Shown: positions 1 through 5,131 of the stretch, piece after piece
Layout: every line of letters begins with the position of its first letter
Numbering within the stretch: the stretch's first letter is position 1
From: Verrucomicrobiota bacterium
GTDB taxonomy: Bacteria > Verrucomicrobiota > Verrucomicrobiia > Opitutales > UBA953
Assembly (NCBI GenBank): GCA_005798925.1
Contig: SYID01000063.1
Span: 1 to 10,325, forward strand
Reading direction: 5' to 3'
Length of the DNA: 10,325 nt
Notes under the pieces: model-generated
Seen by the model: the letters and a program-made list of their open reading frames with translations, nothing else
Database searches by the model: none
Told to the model about the DNA's origin: nothing
Made by a program: the position numbers and the translations under genes

Positions 1-783
1 AGCTTCGACCTCTTCGGCGACGGCCGGCCGTGGATCGCGATCGAAGACCCCGCCTGCACCGGGAAGACTTTCCCGCGTTTCTTCGAGGCGCTCGAGGCGT
101 TGCGCACGAACTTCGTGCGCGTCTCCGTGGACGGCGGCGCCGCTTCGGGCAAGTCGAGCACCAGCCGCCGCCTCGCCCAGCTGCACGGCCTGCTGCACGT
201 CGACACCGGCGCGCATTATCGCAGCCTCACCCGGGCGTTGCTGCTCGCCGGCGCCTCCGCCGCCGATCCCGCGTCCGTGACGGCGGCCCTGGCCAGGCTG
301 CGCATCGGCTCGCGCATCGTCGCCCGTCAGGGCGCCCGATCCTCCGCGCTCACCCTCGACGGCGTCCTGCCCGACGACGCCGACCTGCGTACGCCGGAGG
401 TCAACGCGGCGGTGTCCAAGATCGCCGCCCTGCCCGCCGTGCGGACCTTCCTCCTGGAATACCAACGCTCGCAGGTGAAGCTCGCGAGCGAGCAAGGCTT
501 CGCCGGCGTGGTGATGGAAGGACGCGACATCGGCTCCGTCGTGCTGCCGGACGCCGAGGTGCGTATCTTCCTCGAAGCCGACGCCGAGGCGCGCGCCCTT
601 CGGCGGGCGGCCGAAGGCCAGGCCGACCAGGTCACCCAACGCGACCATCTGGACGCCACGCGCAAGACCGCGCCGATGGTCTGCCCGGCAGGCGCGTGCC
701 GCGTCGACAACACGCACCTGCCTCTCGAGGCCGTCGTGGCCCGGATCGGCGAACTGATCAAGGTCGCCGCCCTGCCCCGATGA
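1..783 (+). CDS. cmk: AroA-Cmk fusion, 3' part: EPSP synthase C-terminus plus complete cytidylate kinase
   Basis: The frame is open from base 1, so the start lies outside the window. The first ~35 codons match the C-terminus of 3-phosphoshikimate 1-carboxyvinyltransferase (AroA, shikimate pathway): a DPACTGKTFPRFFEAL stretch, compare DPKCTAKTFPDYFEQL in E. coli. Only two or three codons later a full cytidylate kinase begins, which transfers phosphate from ATP to CMP/dCMP in the cytoplasm. Visible Cmk motifs are the P-loop GGAASGKSS (nt 133-159), DTGAHYRS, a PEV..AVSKIAALPAVR block, EGRDIGSVVLPDAEVRIFLEAD, and the lid region RDHLDATRKTAP. Bifunctional AroA/Cmk proteins are known. A separate kinase starting at TTG 100 or GTG 115 cannot be excluded, but no stop separates the parts and no clear ribosome binding site precedes those codons. 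The stop overlaps the plsC start (ATGA). Kinase identity is very secure; the fusion is likely. Confidence 0.9.
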   Translation, partial: SFDLFGDGRPWIAIEDPACTGKTFPRFFEALEALRTNFVRVSVDGGAASGKSSTSRRLAQLHGLLHVDTGAHYRSLTRALLLAGASAADPASVTAALARLRIGSRIVARQGARSSALTLDGVLPDDADLRTPEVNAAVSKIAALPAVRTFLLEYQRSQVKLASEQGFAGVVMEGRDIGSVVLPDAEVRIFLEADAEARALRRAAEGQADQVTQRDHLDATRKTAPMVCPAGACRVDNTHLPLEAVVARIGELIKVAALPR

Positions 784-1424
784 TCCTCGATTCGAAGAAC
801 CTGATCTACAAGGCGGTCTACCACGGAGCCCGTTCGTTCATCGAGGTCTTCGCGACGCTCGAAGTCGAAGGCTGGGAGAACGTGCCCGCCGGCGCGTGCC
901 TTTTCGCCTCGAACCATCAAAGCATGCTGGACCCGCCCCTGATCGGATCCTGCCTGCCGCGGGAGATCTCCTTCATCGCTCGCCGCTCGCTGTTCGACAA
1001 CCCCGTCTTCGGCTTCGTGATCCGGGCCTGCCATTCCATCCCGGTCGACCGAGGCGAGGCGGACATCGGCGCGATCCGCGCGGCCTTGGCGGCCCTCGCG
1101 GCCGGCGAAGGGCTGCTCATCTTCCCGGAAGGCACGCGCAGCCAGGACGGCGTGATCGCCTCTCCCAAGGCCGGCGCCGGTCTCCTCGCCTGCAAGTCCG
1201 GCGTGCCGGTCGTTCCCATCCACATCCGCGGCGCCCGCGACGTCCTCCCGCGCGGGGCTAATTTCCCGGTCGGTTCGGCGCGCATCCGCGTGCGTTTCGG
1301 CCAGGCGATGTCACCATCGGAATATGACCCCGGGGCGGGCCACCCCGAACGTTCGATCGAAGCCTCCCGCCGTATCTTGTCCCGGATCAAGGGCTTGCCG
1401 GACTGCGCGGAACCCGGGCTCTGA
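780..1424 (+). CDS. plsC: 1-acyl-sn-glycerol-3-phosphate acyltransferase (PlsC family)
   Basis: This 214-residue protein acylates lysophosphatidic acid to phosphatidic acid at the inner face of the cytoplasmic membrane, the precursor step for all glycerophospholipids. The catalytic HX4D motif is H46-QSML-D51 within SNHQSMLDP. Block II lies around IPVDRGE (87-93), block III is FPEGTRS (115-121), which binds the phosphate of the acceptor, and block IV is the VPIHIRG region. The length is normal for a short PlsC. The N-terminus (MILDSKNLIYKAVYHGARSF) is amphipathic rather than a clear membrane helix. The ATG at 780 overlaps the cmk stop by four bases, which implies translational coupling. The cmk-plsC order is common in bacteria. 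Related acyltransferases with other acceptors share these blocks, so the exact substrate is inferred. Its end lies 12 bp from the convergent dnaN end, with no terminator hairpin visible between them. Confidence 0.92.
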   Translation: MILDSKNLIYKAVYHGARSFIEVFATLEVEGWENVPAGACLFASNHQSMLDPPLIGSCLPREISFIARRSLFDNPVFGFVIRACHSIPVDRGEADIGAIRAALAALAAGEGLLIFPEGTRSQDGVIASPKAGAGLLACKSGVPVVPIHIRGARDVLPRGANFPVGSARIRVRFGQAMSPSEYDPGAGHPERSIEASRRILSRIKGLPDCAEPGL

Positions 1425-1436
1425 TCGGCGCGGCGG

Positions 1437-2564
1437 TCAGGAGATCCGCTGCGGCATCACCACGCAGAGGAAGTCGTCCTTGAGGCCGCGCAGCACGCCG
1501 GGCGACATCTCGTCCTTGAATTCGAAATCGATCTCGTCCTCGGTGAGCGCCTTGAGCGGATCGATGATGTACTGCGGGTTGAAGGCGATGTTCACGTCCG
1601 GGCCCTCGTATTTGACCGCGATCGGCTCGTGGGCTTCGCCGCTTTCGGACTTCGCCGAGATCTCTAGGTTCTGCGTCTTCTTCGACACGCTGAGGCGGAT
1701 GGTGTTGTTCCGGTCGTCGGTCATCAGCGCGGCGCGGTTGACGCTCTCGAGCAGCTTCTCGCGCTCGAGGCGGACCTTGGACCCGGCGTCCTTCGGGATC
1801 ACCTGGCGGTAGTTCGGATAATTGCCTTCGACGACCTTGGAGACCAGCTGGATGCGGTCCACGAGGCCTTCCTCGTTCTTCGGGATGTCGATGGTGAAGC
1901 CCACCTGGCGTTCGTTATGGGAGACATGGGCTTCTCCGCCCGCCTTCAGCAGCCGCATCAGTTCCACGATCGTCCGGGCGGGGAGGATGAGCGCCAAGGC
2001 CTTGTCGGTCCCGGCGAGCTTCCGTTCGCACTTCGCCAAGCGCCGTCCGTCCGTGGCCACGACCGTGAGCTTGCCTTCGGCGAACTCGAAGAAGACCCCG
2101 TTCAGGATATACCGGTTCTCGTCGGAAGATTGGGCGTAGCTCACCTTGCGGAGCATGTCGCCCAGGTCATCTTGGTTGATGGAGATCGTCGGCTGGCCGG
2201 CGAAATTGGAGATGGGCGGGAATTGGTCGGCAGGAAGGCCCGCGACCTGGAACACCGAGCTGCCGGACGTGATCTTGACCCGGTCTTTGCCGGTGAGTTC
2301 GACGATGGTGTCGCTATTCGAAAGCGCGCGGACGATCGGCACCAGTTTCTTGACGGGCAGCGTGATGCGACCGGGCGAAGAGACCGAGGCCTTGATGCGG
2401 CAGCAGATCCCGAGGTCGAGGTTGGTCGTCGTCAAAGTGACGGTGTCGCCTTCGGCTTCGATGAGCACGTTCTGCAGGATCGGCATCGTCGCACGGCTTC
2501 CGACGACGTTGGTCACGCTGGATAGGCCGTTGAAAAAATGGTTCCGGTTTACCTTGAACTTCAT
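1437..2564 (-). CDS. dnaN: DNA polymerase III subunit beta (sliding clamp)
   Basis: A 375-residue protein starting MKFKVNRNHFFNGLSSVTNVV and ending VVMPQRIS, matching the two ends of bacterial beta clamps (E. coli ends VMPMRL). It forms the homodimeric ring that tethers DNA polymerase III to DNA and docks other replication and repair proteins. Family stretches include NVLIEAEGDTVTLTTTNLDLGI in domain 1, a RYILNGVFFEF segment followed by VATDGRRLA in domain 2, and EGNYPNYRQVIP before domain 3. I chose the ATG at 2564 because the family begins at MKF/MKI. In-frame ATG 2585 and GTG 2618 would add an unconserved tail. None of the three has a Shine-Dalgarno sequence. dnaA is not in the window. The gene looks monocistronic: it is separated from upstream pssA by 249 bp and faces plsC. 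Confidence 0.97.
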   Translation of the reverse strand: MKFKVNRNHFFNGLSSVTNVVGSRATMPILQNVLIEAEGDTVTLTTTNLDLGICCRIKASVSSPGRITLPVKKLVPIVRALSNSDTIVELTGKDRVKITSGSSVFQVAGLPADQFPPISNFAGQPTISINQDDLGDMLRKVSYAQSSDENRYILNGVFFEFAEGKLTVVATDGRRLAKCERKLAGTDKALALILPARTIVELMRLLKAGGEAHVSHNERQVGFTIDIPKNEEGLVDRIQLVSKVVEGNYPNYRQVIPKDAGSKVRLEREKLLESVNRAALMTDDRNNTIRLSVSKKTQNLEISAKSESGEAHEPIAVKYEGPDVNIAFNPQYIIDPLKALTEDEIDFEFKDEMSPGVLRGLKDDFLCVVMPQRIS

Positions 2565-2649
2565 GTTGTCGTCAGAATTGAGCATCGTGCGGGGGAGAGG
2601 CAACCCCTCATTGCCCACAATCCCGGCCGGGCTGTCTCTGGTTCATCTT

Positions 2650-2677
2650 CATATATAAATACCCGTAGTAACATCAG
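2650..2677 (-). promoter_or_regulatory. Weak candidate promoter for dnaN
   Basis: On the minus strand a TATATG hexamer (2655-2650) lies 16 bp after CTGATG (2677-2672), about 85 bp before the dnaN ATG, in the most AT-rich stretch of the gap (ATATATAAAT on the plus strand, 2651-2660). The -35 match to TTGACA is only three of six. The same AT-rich stretch could instead be an unwinding element next to the DnaA-box-like sites. Position and composition are seen; function is inferred. Confidence 0.25.
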
Positions 2678-2770
2678 GGGGCGGAATACCGTACACAGGT
2701 TCGCAACCCGCTGGCCGCGCCGAGGATGCGCGGAAGGGCGCGATGTGTCCGGGCCGTGAATAACATCAGG
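2669..2770. repeat. Pair of identical 10-bp direct repeats TAACATCAGG
   Basis: TAACATCAGG occurs at 2669-2678 and again at 2761-2770, in the same orientation and 92 bp apart, both in the dnaN-pssA gap. The right copy directly follows a DnaA-box-like site (2755-2763) and the left copy abuts the AT-rich stretch. Flanking bases differ, so this is not simply a longer duplication. It could be a protein binding site used twice or chance. Confidence 0.45.
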
Positions 2771-2818
2771 CTTGTTCACAACGGCGCAGGAACACGGTTC
2801 GCTCACCCGCTGTTCACA
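2755..2818. promoter_or_regulatory. Cluster of three DnaA-box-like 9-mers upstream of dnaN
   Basis: Against the DnaA box TTATNCACA I see TTATTCACG on the minus strand (2763-2755, one mismatch), TTGTTCACA on the plus strand (2772-2780, one mismatch; TTGT forms are common in GC-rich genomes), and CTGTTCACA (2810-2818, two mismatches, overlapping the pssA stop). A weaker CCGTACACA lies at 2689-2697. The first two face each other, forming GTGAA-N13-TTCAC. The last two share a palindromic TGTTCACA core, so a repressor site is an alternative. With the adjacent AT-rich stretch this resembles an origin or a DnaA-regulated promoter. The matches are seen; binding is inferred. Confidence 0.4.
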
Positions 2819-3707
2819 GCTTGGACACGGGTTCGTCATCGTCGTCCGGCGCCGGGTCCATCTCGCTTTTCTTGAGCAGGAAGACGTGCCGGAACAGGCT
2901 ATAACCGATATAGCCGAGGAAGACCGCGGGGAAGGAATACTGGGGATAGCGGAACAGGACGGCCGCCGCGATGATGATGAGGATGAACCCGCGGGCCCGG
3001 GCCCGGGCCGTCCAGTCGATCTTCTTGAAACTCGGGAAACGCACGTTGCTGACCATCAGGTAGGAGATGACCAGCATCAGGGGAAGAAGCGTCCAAGACC
3101 AGGCCTGGACGGCTTGTTCGAAGGGGTTGGGAGAGCCGGAATCCTTCATGACCTTGGAGAGGACCAGCACCAAGGATGCGATCATGCCTGCGGCGGCCGG
3201 TGAAGGCAGCCCGACGAAATCGCCGCCGGCCGCCCTTTTTTCGTTACCGGGGACCAGCGGGTTGGTCAGCACGTTGAACCGCGCCAGGCGGACGCCGGCG
3301 CAGAGCAGGTAAACGAAGGCGAGCAGCCAGGTGACCAGCTGGACGTCGTCGGTGACTTCCGGCTTGATGACGATGAAGCAGGCCATGAGCGCCGGCGCGA
3401 CCCCGAACGACACCGTGTCGGCGATGCTGTCGAACTCCGCGCCGAAGAGCGATTCACGCTTGGTGGCGCGGGCGACGCGTCCGTCGAAGAGGTCGCACAC
3501 GCAGGCGAAGAGGATGAACCAGACCGCGAGATGGTAATGCTCGGCGCGGCCTTCCGCGGTCAGCGTGGTGAAACGCGCCTCGATGCAGTTCTTGATCGCG
3601 AGGAAGCCGCAGAGCATGTTGCCCGCCGTGAAGAGGTTCGGCAGGAGGTAGATCCGCGCGGCTTCTTCCGGCGAGGCATACGGGCGTTTGTCGGGCGGGG
3701 TGGTCAC
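2814..3707 (-). CDS. pssA: CDP-diacylglycerol-serine O-phosphatidyltransferase (phosphatidylserine synthase)
   Basis: A 297-residue integral membrane enzyme of the CDP-alcohol phosphatidyltransferase family. It joins CDP-diacylglycerol and L-serine into phosphatidylserine, the precursor of phosphatidylethanolamine. The metal-binding signature is complete: D72-LF-D75-G76-RV-A79-R80-X8-G89-X3-D93-X3-D97. The YLLPNLFTAGNMLCGFLAI start of the domain and the later hydrophobic helices (for example LLPLMLVISYLMVSNVRFPSFKK) are typical of the PssA subtype rather than PgsA. The C-terminus is acidic (DPAPDDDDEPVSKL), which is unusual but not disruptive. The GTG at 3707 is the only plausible start before the domain. 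It lies two bases after the stop of the RelE-like gene (TGA-AC-GTG), so it is probably translated by reinitiation. It is the last gene of the leftward cluster. No psd gene is in view. Confidence 0.92.
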   Translation of the reverse strand: MTTPPDKRPYASPEEAARIYLLPNLFTAGNMLCGFLAIKNCIEARFTTLTAEGRAEHYHLAVWFILFACVCDLFDGRVARATKRESLFGAEFDSIADTVSFGVAPALMACFIVIKPEVTDDVQLVTWLLAFVYLLCAGVRLARFNVLTNPLVPGNEKRAAGGDFVGLPSPAAAGMIASLVLVLSKVMKDSGSPNPFEQAVQAWSWTLLPLMLVISYLMVSNVRFPSFKKIDWTARARARGFILIIIAAAVLFRYPQYSFPAVFLGYIGYSLFRHVFLLKKSEMDPAPDDDDEPVSKL

Positions 3708-3709
3708 GT

Positions 3710-4066
3710 TCAGTGCTTCGGTGGTTCGTCGAGGTATTTCCAGAAGCCGCCTTCCTGCTCGATGCGGGCTTCGTCCTCGGGGAACGGCAGACGCGAGCGG
3801 AACGCGAAATCGGCGTAGGTGTGCCGGTGCAGCACGTAATGCGCGAGGAGGGAGCCTTCGGCGGCCTCGAAATAGATGCGGAAATCGCCGACGCGCAGTC
3901 GATGGAAGGTGTGACCGCCGCGGCGCACGGTGCCCAGGTCCGAACTCCCGCGCAGGAGGTCTTCCGGCGTCAGCGCCGTGAACGCCTCGACGACTTCCAT
4001 CTGCTCCAAGGTGGGCAGCTTGGCGAGCTCGCGCATCGCCTGGTCGCTGAAGTTCACTTGGTACAT
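3710..4066 (-). CDS. RelE/ParE-fold small protein, no antitoxin partner visible
   Basis: A 118-residue protein beginning MYQVNFSDQAMRELAKLP. The core HRLRVGDFRIYFEAAEGSLLAHYVLHRHTYADF resembles the central strands of RelE/ParE/HigB-type toxins (RLRVGDYRVIYE-like), which either cleave mRNA on the ribosome or poison gyrase. The C-terminal ~25 residues, rich in Glu and Phe with KYLDEPPKH at the end, extend beyond the usual ~90-residue toxin. No antitoxin-like ORF flanks it: the preceding gene is a tyrosine phosphatase 40 bp away and the next is pssA after two bases. The ATG at 4066 has no Shine-Dalgarno sequence. Its fixed place between housekeeping genes suggests a domesticated regulator or RNA-binding protein rather than a mobile toxin, but that is inference. 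The fold call is moderately sure; activity is unknown. Confidence 0.75.
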   Translation of the reverse strand: MYQVNFSDQAMRELAKLPTLEQMEVVEAFTALTPEDLLRGSSDLGTVRRGGHTFHRLRVGDFRIYFEAAEGSLLAHYVLHRHTYADFAFRSRLPFPEDEARIEQEGGFWKYLDEPPKH

Positions 4067-4084
4067 CGGTGACAGGAAGCAAAC

Positions 4085-4098
4085 CGCGGGCGCCCGCG
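4085..4098. repeat. 14-bp perfect GC palindrome between phosphatase and RelE-like genes
   Basis: CGCGGGCGCCCGCG lies in the 40-bp gap between the phosphatase stop (4107) and the RelE-like start (4066). As RNA it could form a five-pair stem with a GCGC loop. No U-tract follows on either strand, so it is not a standard terminator. It might attenuate or stabilise the leftward message. In such GC-rich DNA it could also be chance. Confidence 0.35.
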
Positions 4099-4106
4099 CT
4101 CGGCAA

Positions 4107-4574
4107 TCATTCAGTTGGCCGGGCCCACGCCGCGACGAGCGAACGGGCCCTTTTTTCCACCAGATCCAGCACTTCTTCGAAATCGTCGCTTTCGCCGTAA
4201 TACGGATCGGGCAACGGCGCGTCTTCCAGGAACAGGCGCAGCCGGCCATGATGTTCGGCGGGGCAGCGGCGCCGGAGCTCGCGTAGGTTCAGCGGGTCGG
4301 CCGCCAGGATGAGATCGAAGGCGTGGAAATCATCCGCGCGCACCTGACGCGCGCGCAAGGACGTCAGGTCGTAGCCGCGGGCGCGGGCGTGCCGGACCGA
4401 ACGCGGGTCCGGCGGGTCGCCGACATGGTAGTTCTCCGTTCCGGCGGAATCGAATTCGACGGTCAGGCCGGCCTGGCGGGCGTGCACCCGCAGGACTTCT
4501 TCCGCCGTCGGCGAGCGGCAGATGTTGCCCATGCACACGAGCAACACGCGCCGAGGATGACCCGCCGCGGCCAC
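4107..4574 (-). CDS. Low-molecular-weight protein tyrosine phosphatase
   Basis: A 155-residue cytoplasmic phosphatase. The active-site loop C14-MGNIC-R20-S21 in VLLVCMGNICRSPTAEEV is the C-X5-R-S signature, with Cys14 the nucleophile and Arg20 binding phosphate. The general acid is D123 in LPDPYYGES. The DSAGT segment (42-46) is also typical. Bacterial members dephosphorylate tyrosine kinases of exopolysaccharide export or other proteins; no tyrosine kinase is in view, so the substrate is unknown. The start is GTG at 4574, two bases after the DUF5069 stop (TGA-CC-GTG), without a Shine-Dalgarno sequence, which implies coupling to the preceding gene. The next gene follows after 40 bp. Arsenate reductases of this fold exist, but they carry additional redox cysteines in a different spacing, so a tyrosine phosphatase is preferred. 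Confidence 0.9.
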   Translation of the reverse strand: MAAAGHPRRVLLVCMGNICRSPTAEEVLRVHARQAGLTVEFDSAGTENYHVGDPPDPRSVRHARARGYDLTSLRARQVRADDFHAFDLILAADPLNLRELRRRCPAEHHGRLRLFLEDAPLPDPYYGESDDFEEVLDLVEKRARSLVAAWARPTE

Positions 4575-4576
4575 GG

Positions 4577-5032
4577 TCAGACTTTGCCGCCGAAGCTCTG
4601 GTGATCGTCCAGGTCGAGGACATCGAACCAGGAGACGATGTCCTCGCGCTTGGCGCCGGCGGGAGTCGAAGACTGGTATTCGCTGACCTTGGCCCGTCCG
4701 CCAGGAGCACTCGGCGCGCGCTGCTCATGATAAGCGCTGAAGGCGGCGATTTCGTAGGCTTGGCGGGGCTTCTTGGCATTGACCATCAACCAAGCAAGAA
4801 GCTCACCATCACCTAAGCCATTGTAAATCTGAGACTTAAGTTCATCCGCATCGACACCCAGGAATTCGAGGACATTACGGTCCAAGGAGCATCCGTAGGT
4901 GTATTCGCCATTTTTCCCTTTTTGGGTCGCCCGGGCTTTGTCGATCATTCGGGGGAGGATGACCAAACCGCCAAGGCGCACGCGGGGGCTGCGAGGGGGG
5001 TGTTGGGTGAGGTCGTAGAGGTCGTGGGGCAT
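4577..5032 (-). CDS. DUF5069 domain-containing protein, function unknown
   Basis: A 151-residue soluble protein. The N-terminus MPHDLYDLTQHPPRSPRVRLGGLVILPRMIDKARA, then GKNGEYTYGCSLDRNVLEFLGVDADEL and GDGELLAWLMVNAKKPRQAYEIAAFSAYHEQ, match my memory of DUF5069 proteins, which are frequent in Verrucomicrobiota; no function is established. I see no signal peptide or membrane helix. I chose the ATG at 5032 because the family pattern begins there; the in-frame TTG at 5071 would add thirteen unlikely residues. It is the first gene of the leftward cluster. Its middle (4801-4920) is only about 48% GC by hand count, with many A/T-ending codons, against well over 60% in the neighbours. Its leader carries a G-quadruplex motif, so its expression may be specially controlled. 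Confidence 0.85.
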   Translation of the reverse strand: MPHDLYDLTQHPPRSPRVRLGGLVILPRMIDKARATQKGKNGEYTYGCSLDRNVLEFLGVDADELKSQIYNGLGDGELLAWLMVNAKKPRQAYEIAAFSAYHEQRAPSAPGGRAKVSEYQSSTPAGAKREDIVSWFDVLDLDDHQSFGGKV

Positions 5033-5044
5033 AAGAGGGGCATA

Positions 5045-5064
5045 CCCTACCCTCCCCCACCCCC
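5045..5064 (-). promoter_or_regulatory. G-quadruplex motif in the DUF5069 leader
   Basis: On the minus strand four G-tracts follow one another: G5 (5064-5060), G5 (5058-5054), G3 (5052-5050) and G3 (5047-5045), with loops of one, one and two bases. This is a canonical short-loop quadruplex pattern, which usually gives high stability. It ends 12 bases before the DUF5069 ATG, so it would lie in the leader RNA if transcription starts upstream of it. The same tracts can pair with C-tracts around and after the start codon. The motif is seen; folding and effect are inferred. Confidence 0.6.
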
Positions 5065-5093
5065 TTCGCAAGAAAACTGGGTGCTTTGCAGGT

Positions 5094-5124
5094 TTGCCAA
5101 AATGTCACACCACCCCTTTATATT
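5094..5124 (+). promoter_or_regulatory. Candidate promoter of the hemX-hemA operon
   Basis: TTGCCA (5094-5099, five of six to TTGACA) and TATATT (5119-5124, five of six to TATAAT) are separated by 19 bp; a TTTATA at 5117 gives a 17-bp spacer with a weaker -10. Transcription would start near 5131, almost at the ATG at 5132, so the message may be leaderless. The gap is only 99 bp between divergent genes. The hexamers are seen; use is inferred. Confidence 0.4.
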
Positions 5125-5131
5125 AAGCTCC

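Noticed and set aside
327..1223. 298-codon minus-strand frame opposite cmk and plsC
   Set aside because: Compositional shadow of two genes whose catalytic motifs are complete on the plus strand.
1425..1436. Terminator between convergent plsC and dnaN
   Set aside because: The 12-bp gap has no hairpin followed by a T-tract on either strand.
2773..2818. TGTTCACA palindromes as LexA boxes
   Set aside because: The verrucomicrobial LexA motif, as I recall it, is TGTTC-N4-GAACA. Neither site has the second half at that distance; DnaA-box likeness explains them better.
2561..2839. Small minus-strand frame (92 codons) in the dnaN-pssA gap
   Set aside because: It overlaps the start of dnaN and the end of pssA, has no recognisable family pattern and no ribosome binding site.
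3710..4249. RelE-like frame extended upstream to 4249
   Set aside because: The extra N-terminal part is the out-of-frame shadow of the tyrosine phosphatase; family similarity begins at the ATG at 4066.
5076..5100. Sigma-54 (-24/-12) promoter in the divergent gap, since an NtrC-type regulator is encoded nearby
   Set aside because: TTGGC and TTGC-like pieces occur on both strands, but no GG and GC pair has the required 10-base separation.
4922..5131. Upstream extension of the hemX-like frame to an ATG at 4922
   Set aside because: It would run through the DUF5069 gene on the other strand and the G/C-tract leader; the hydrophobic conserved protein begins after 5132.
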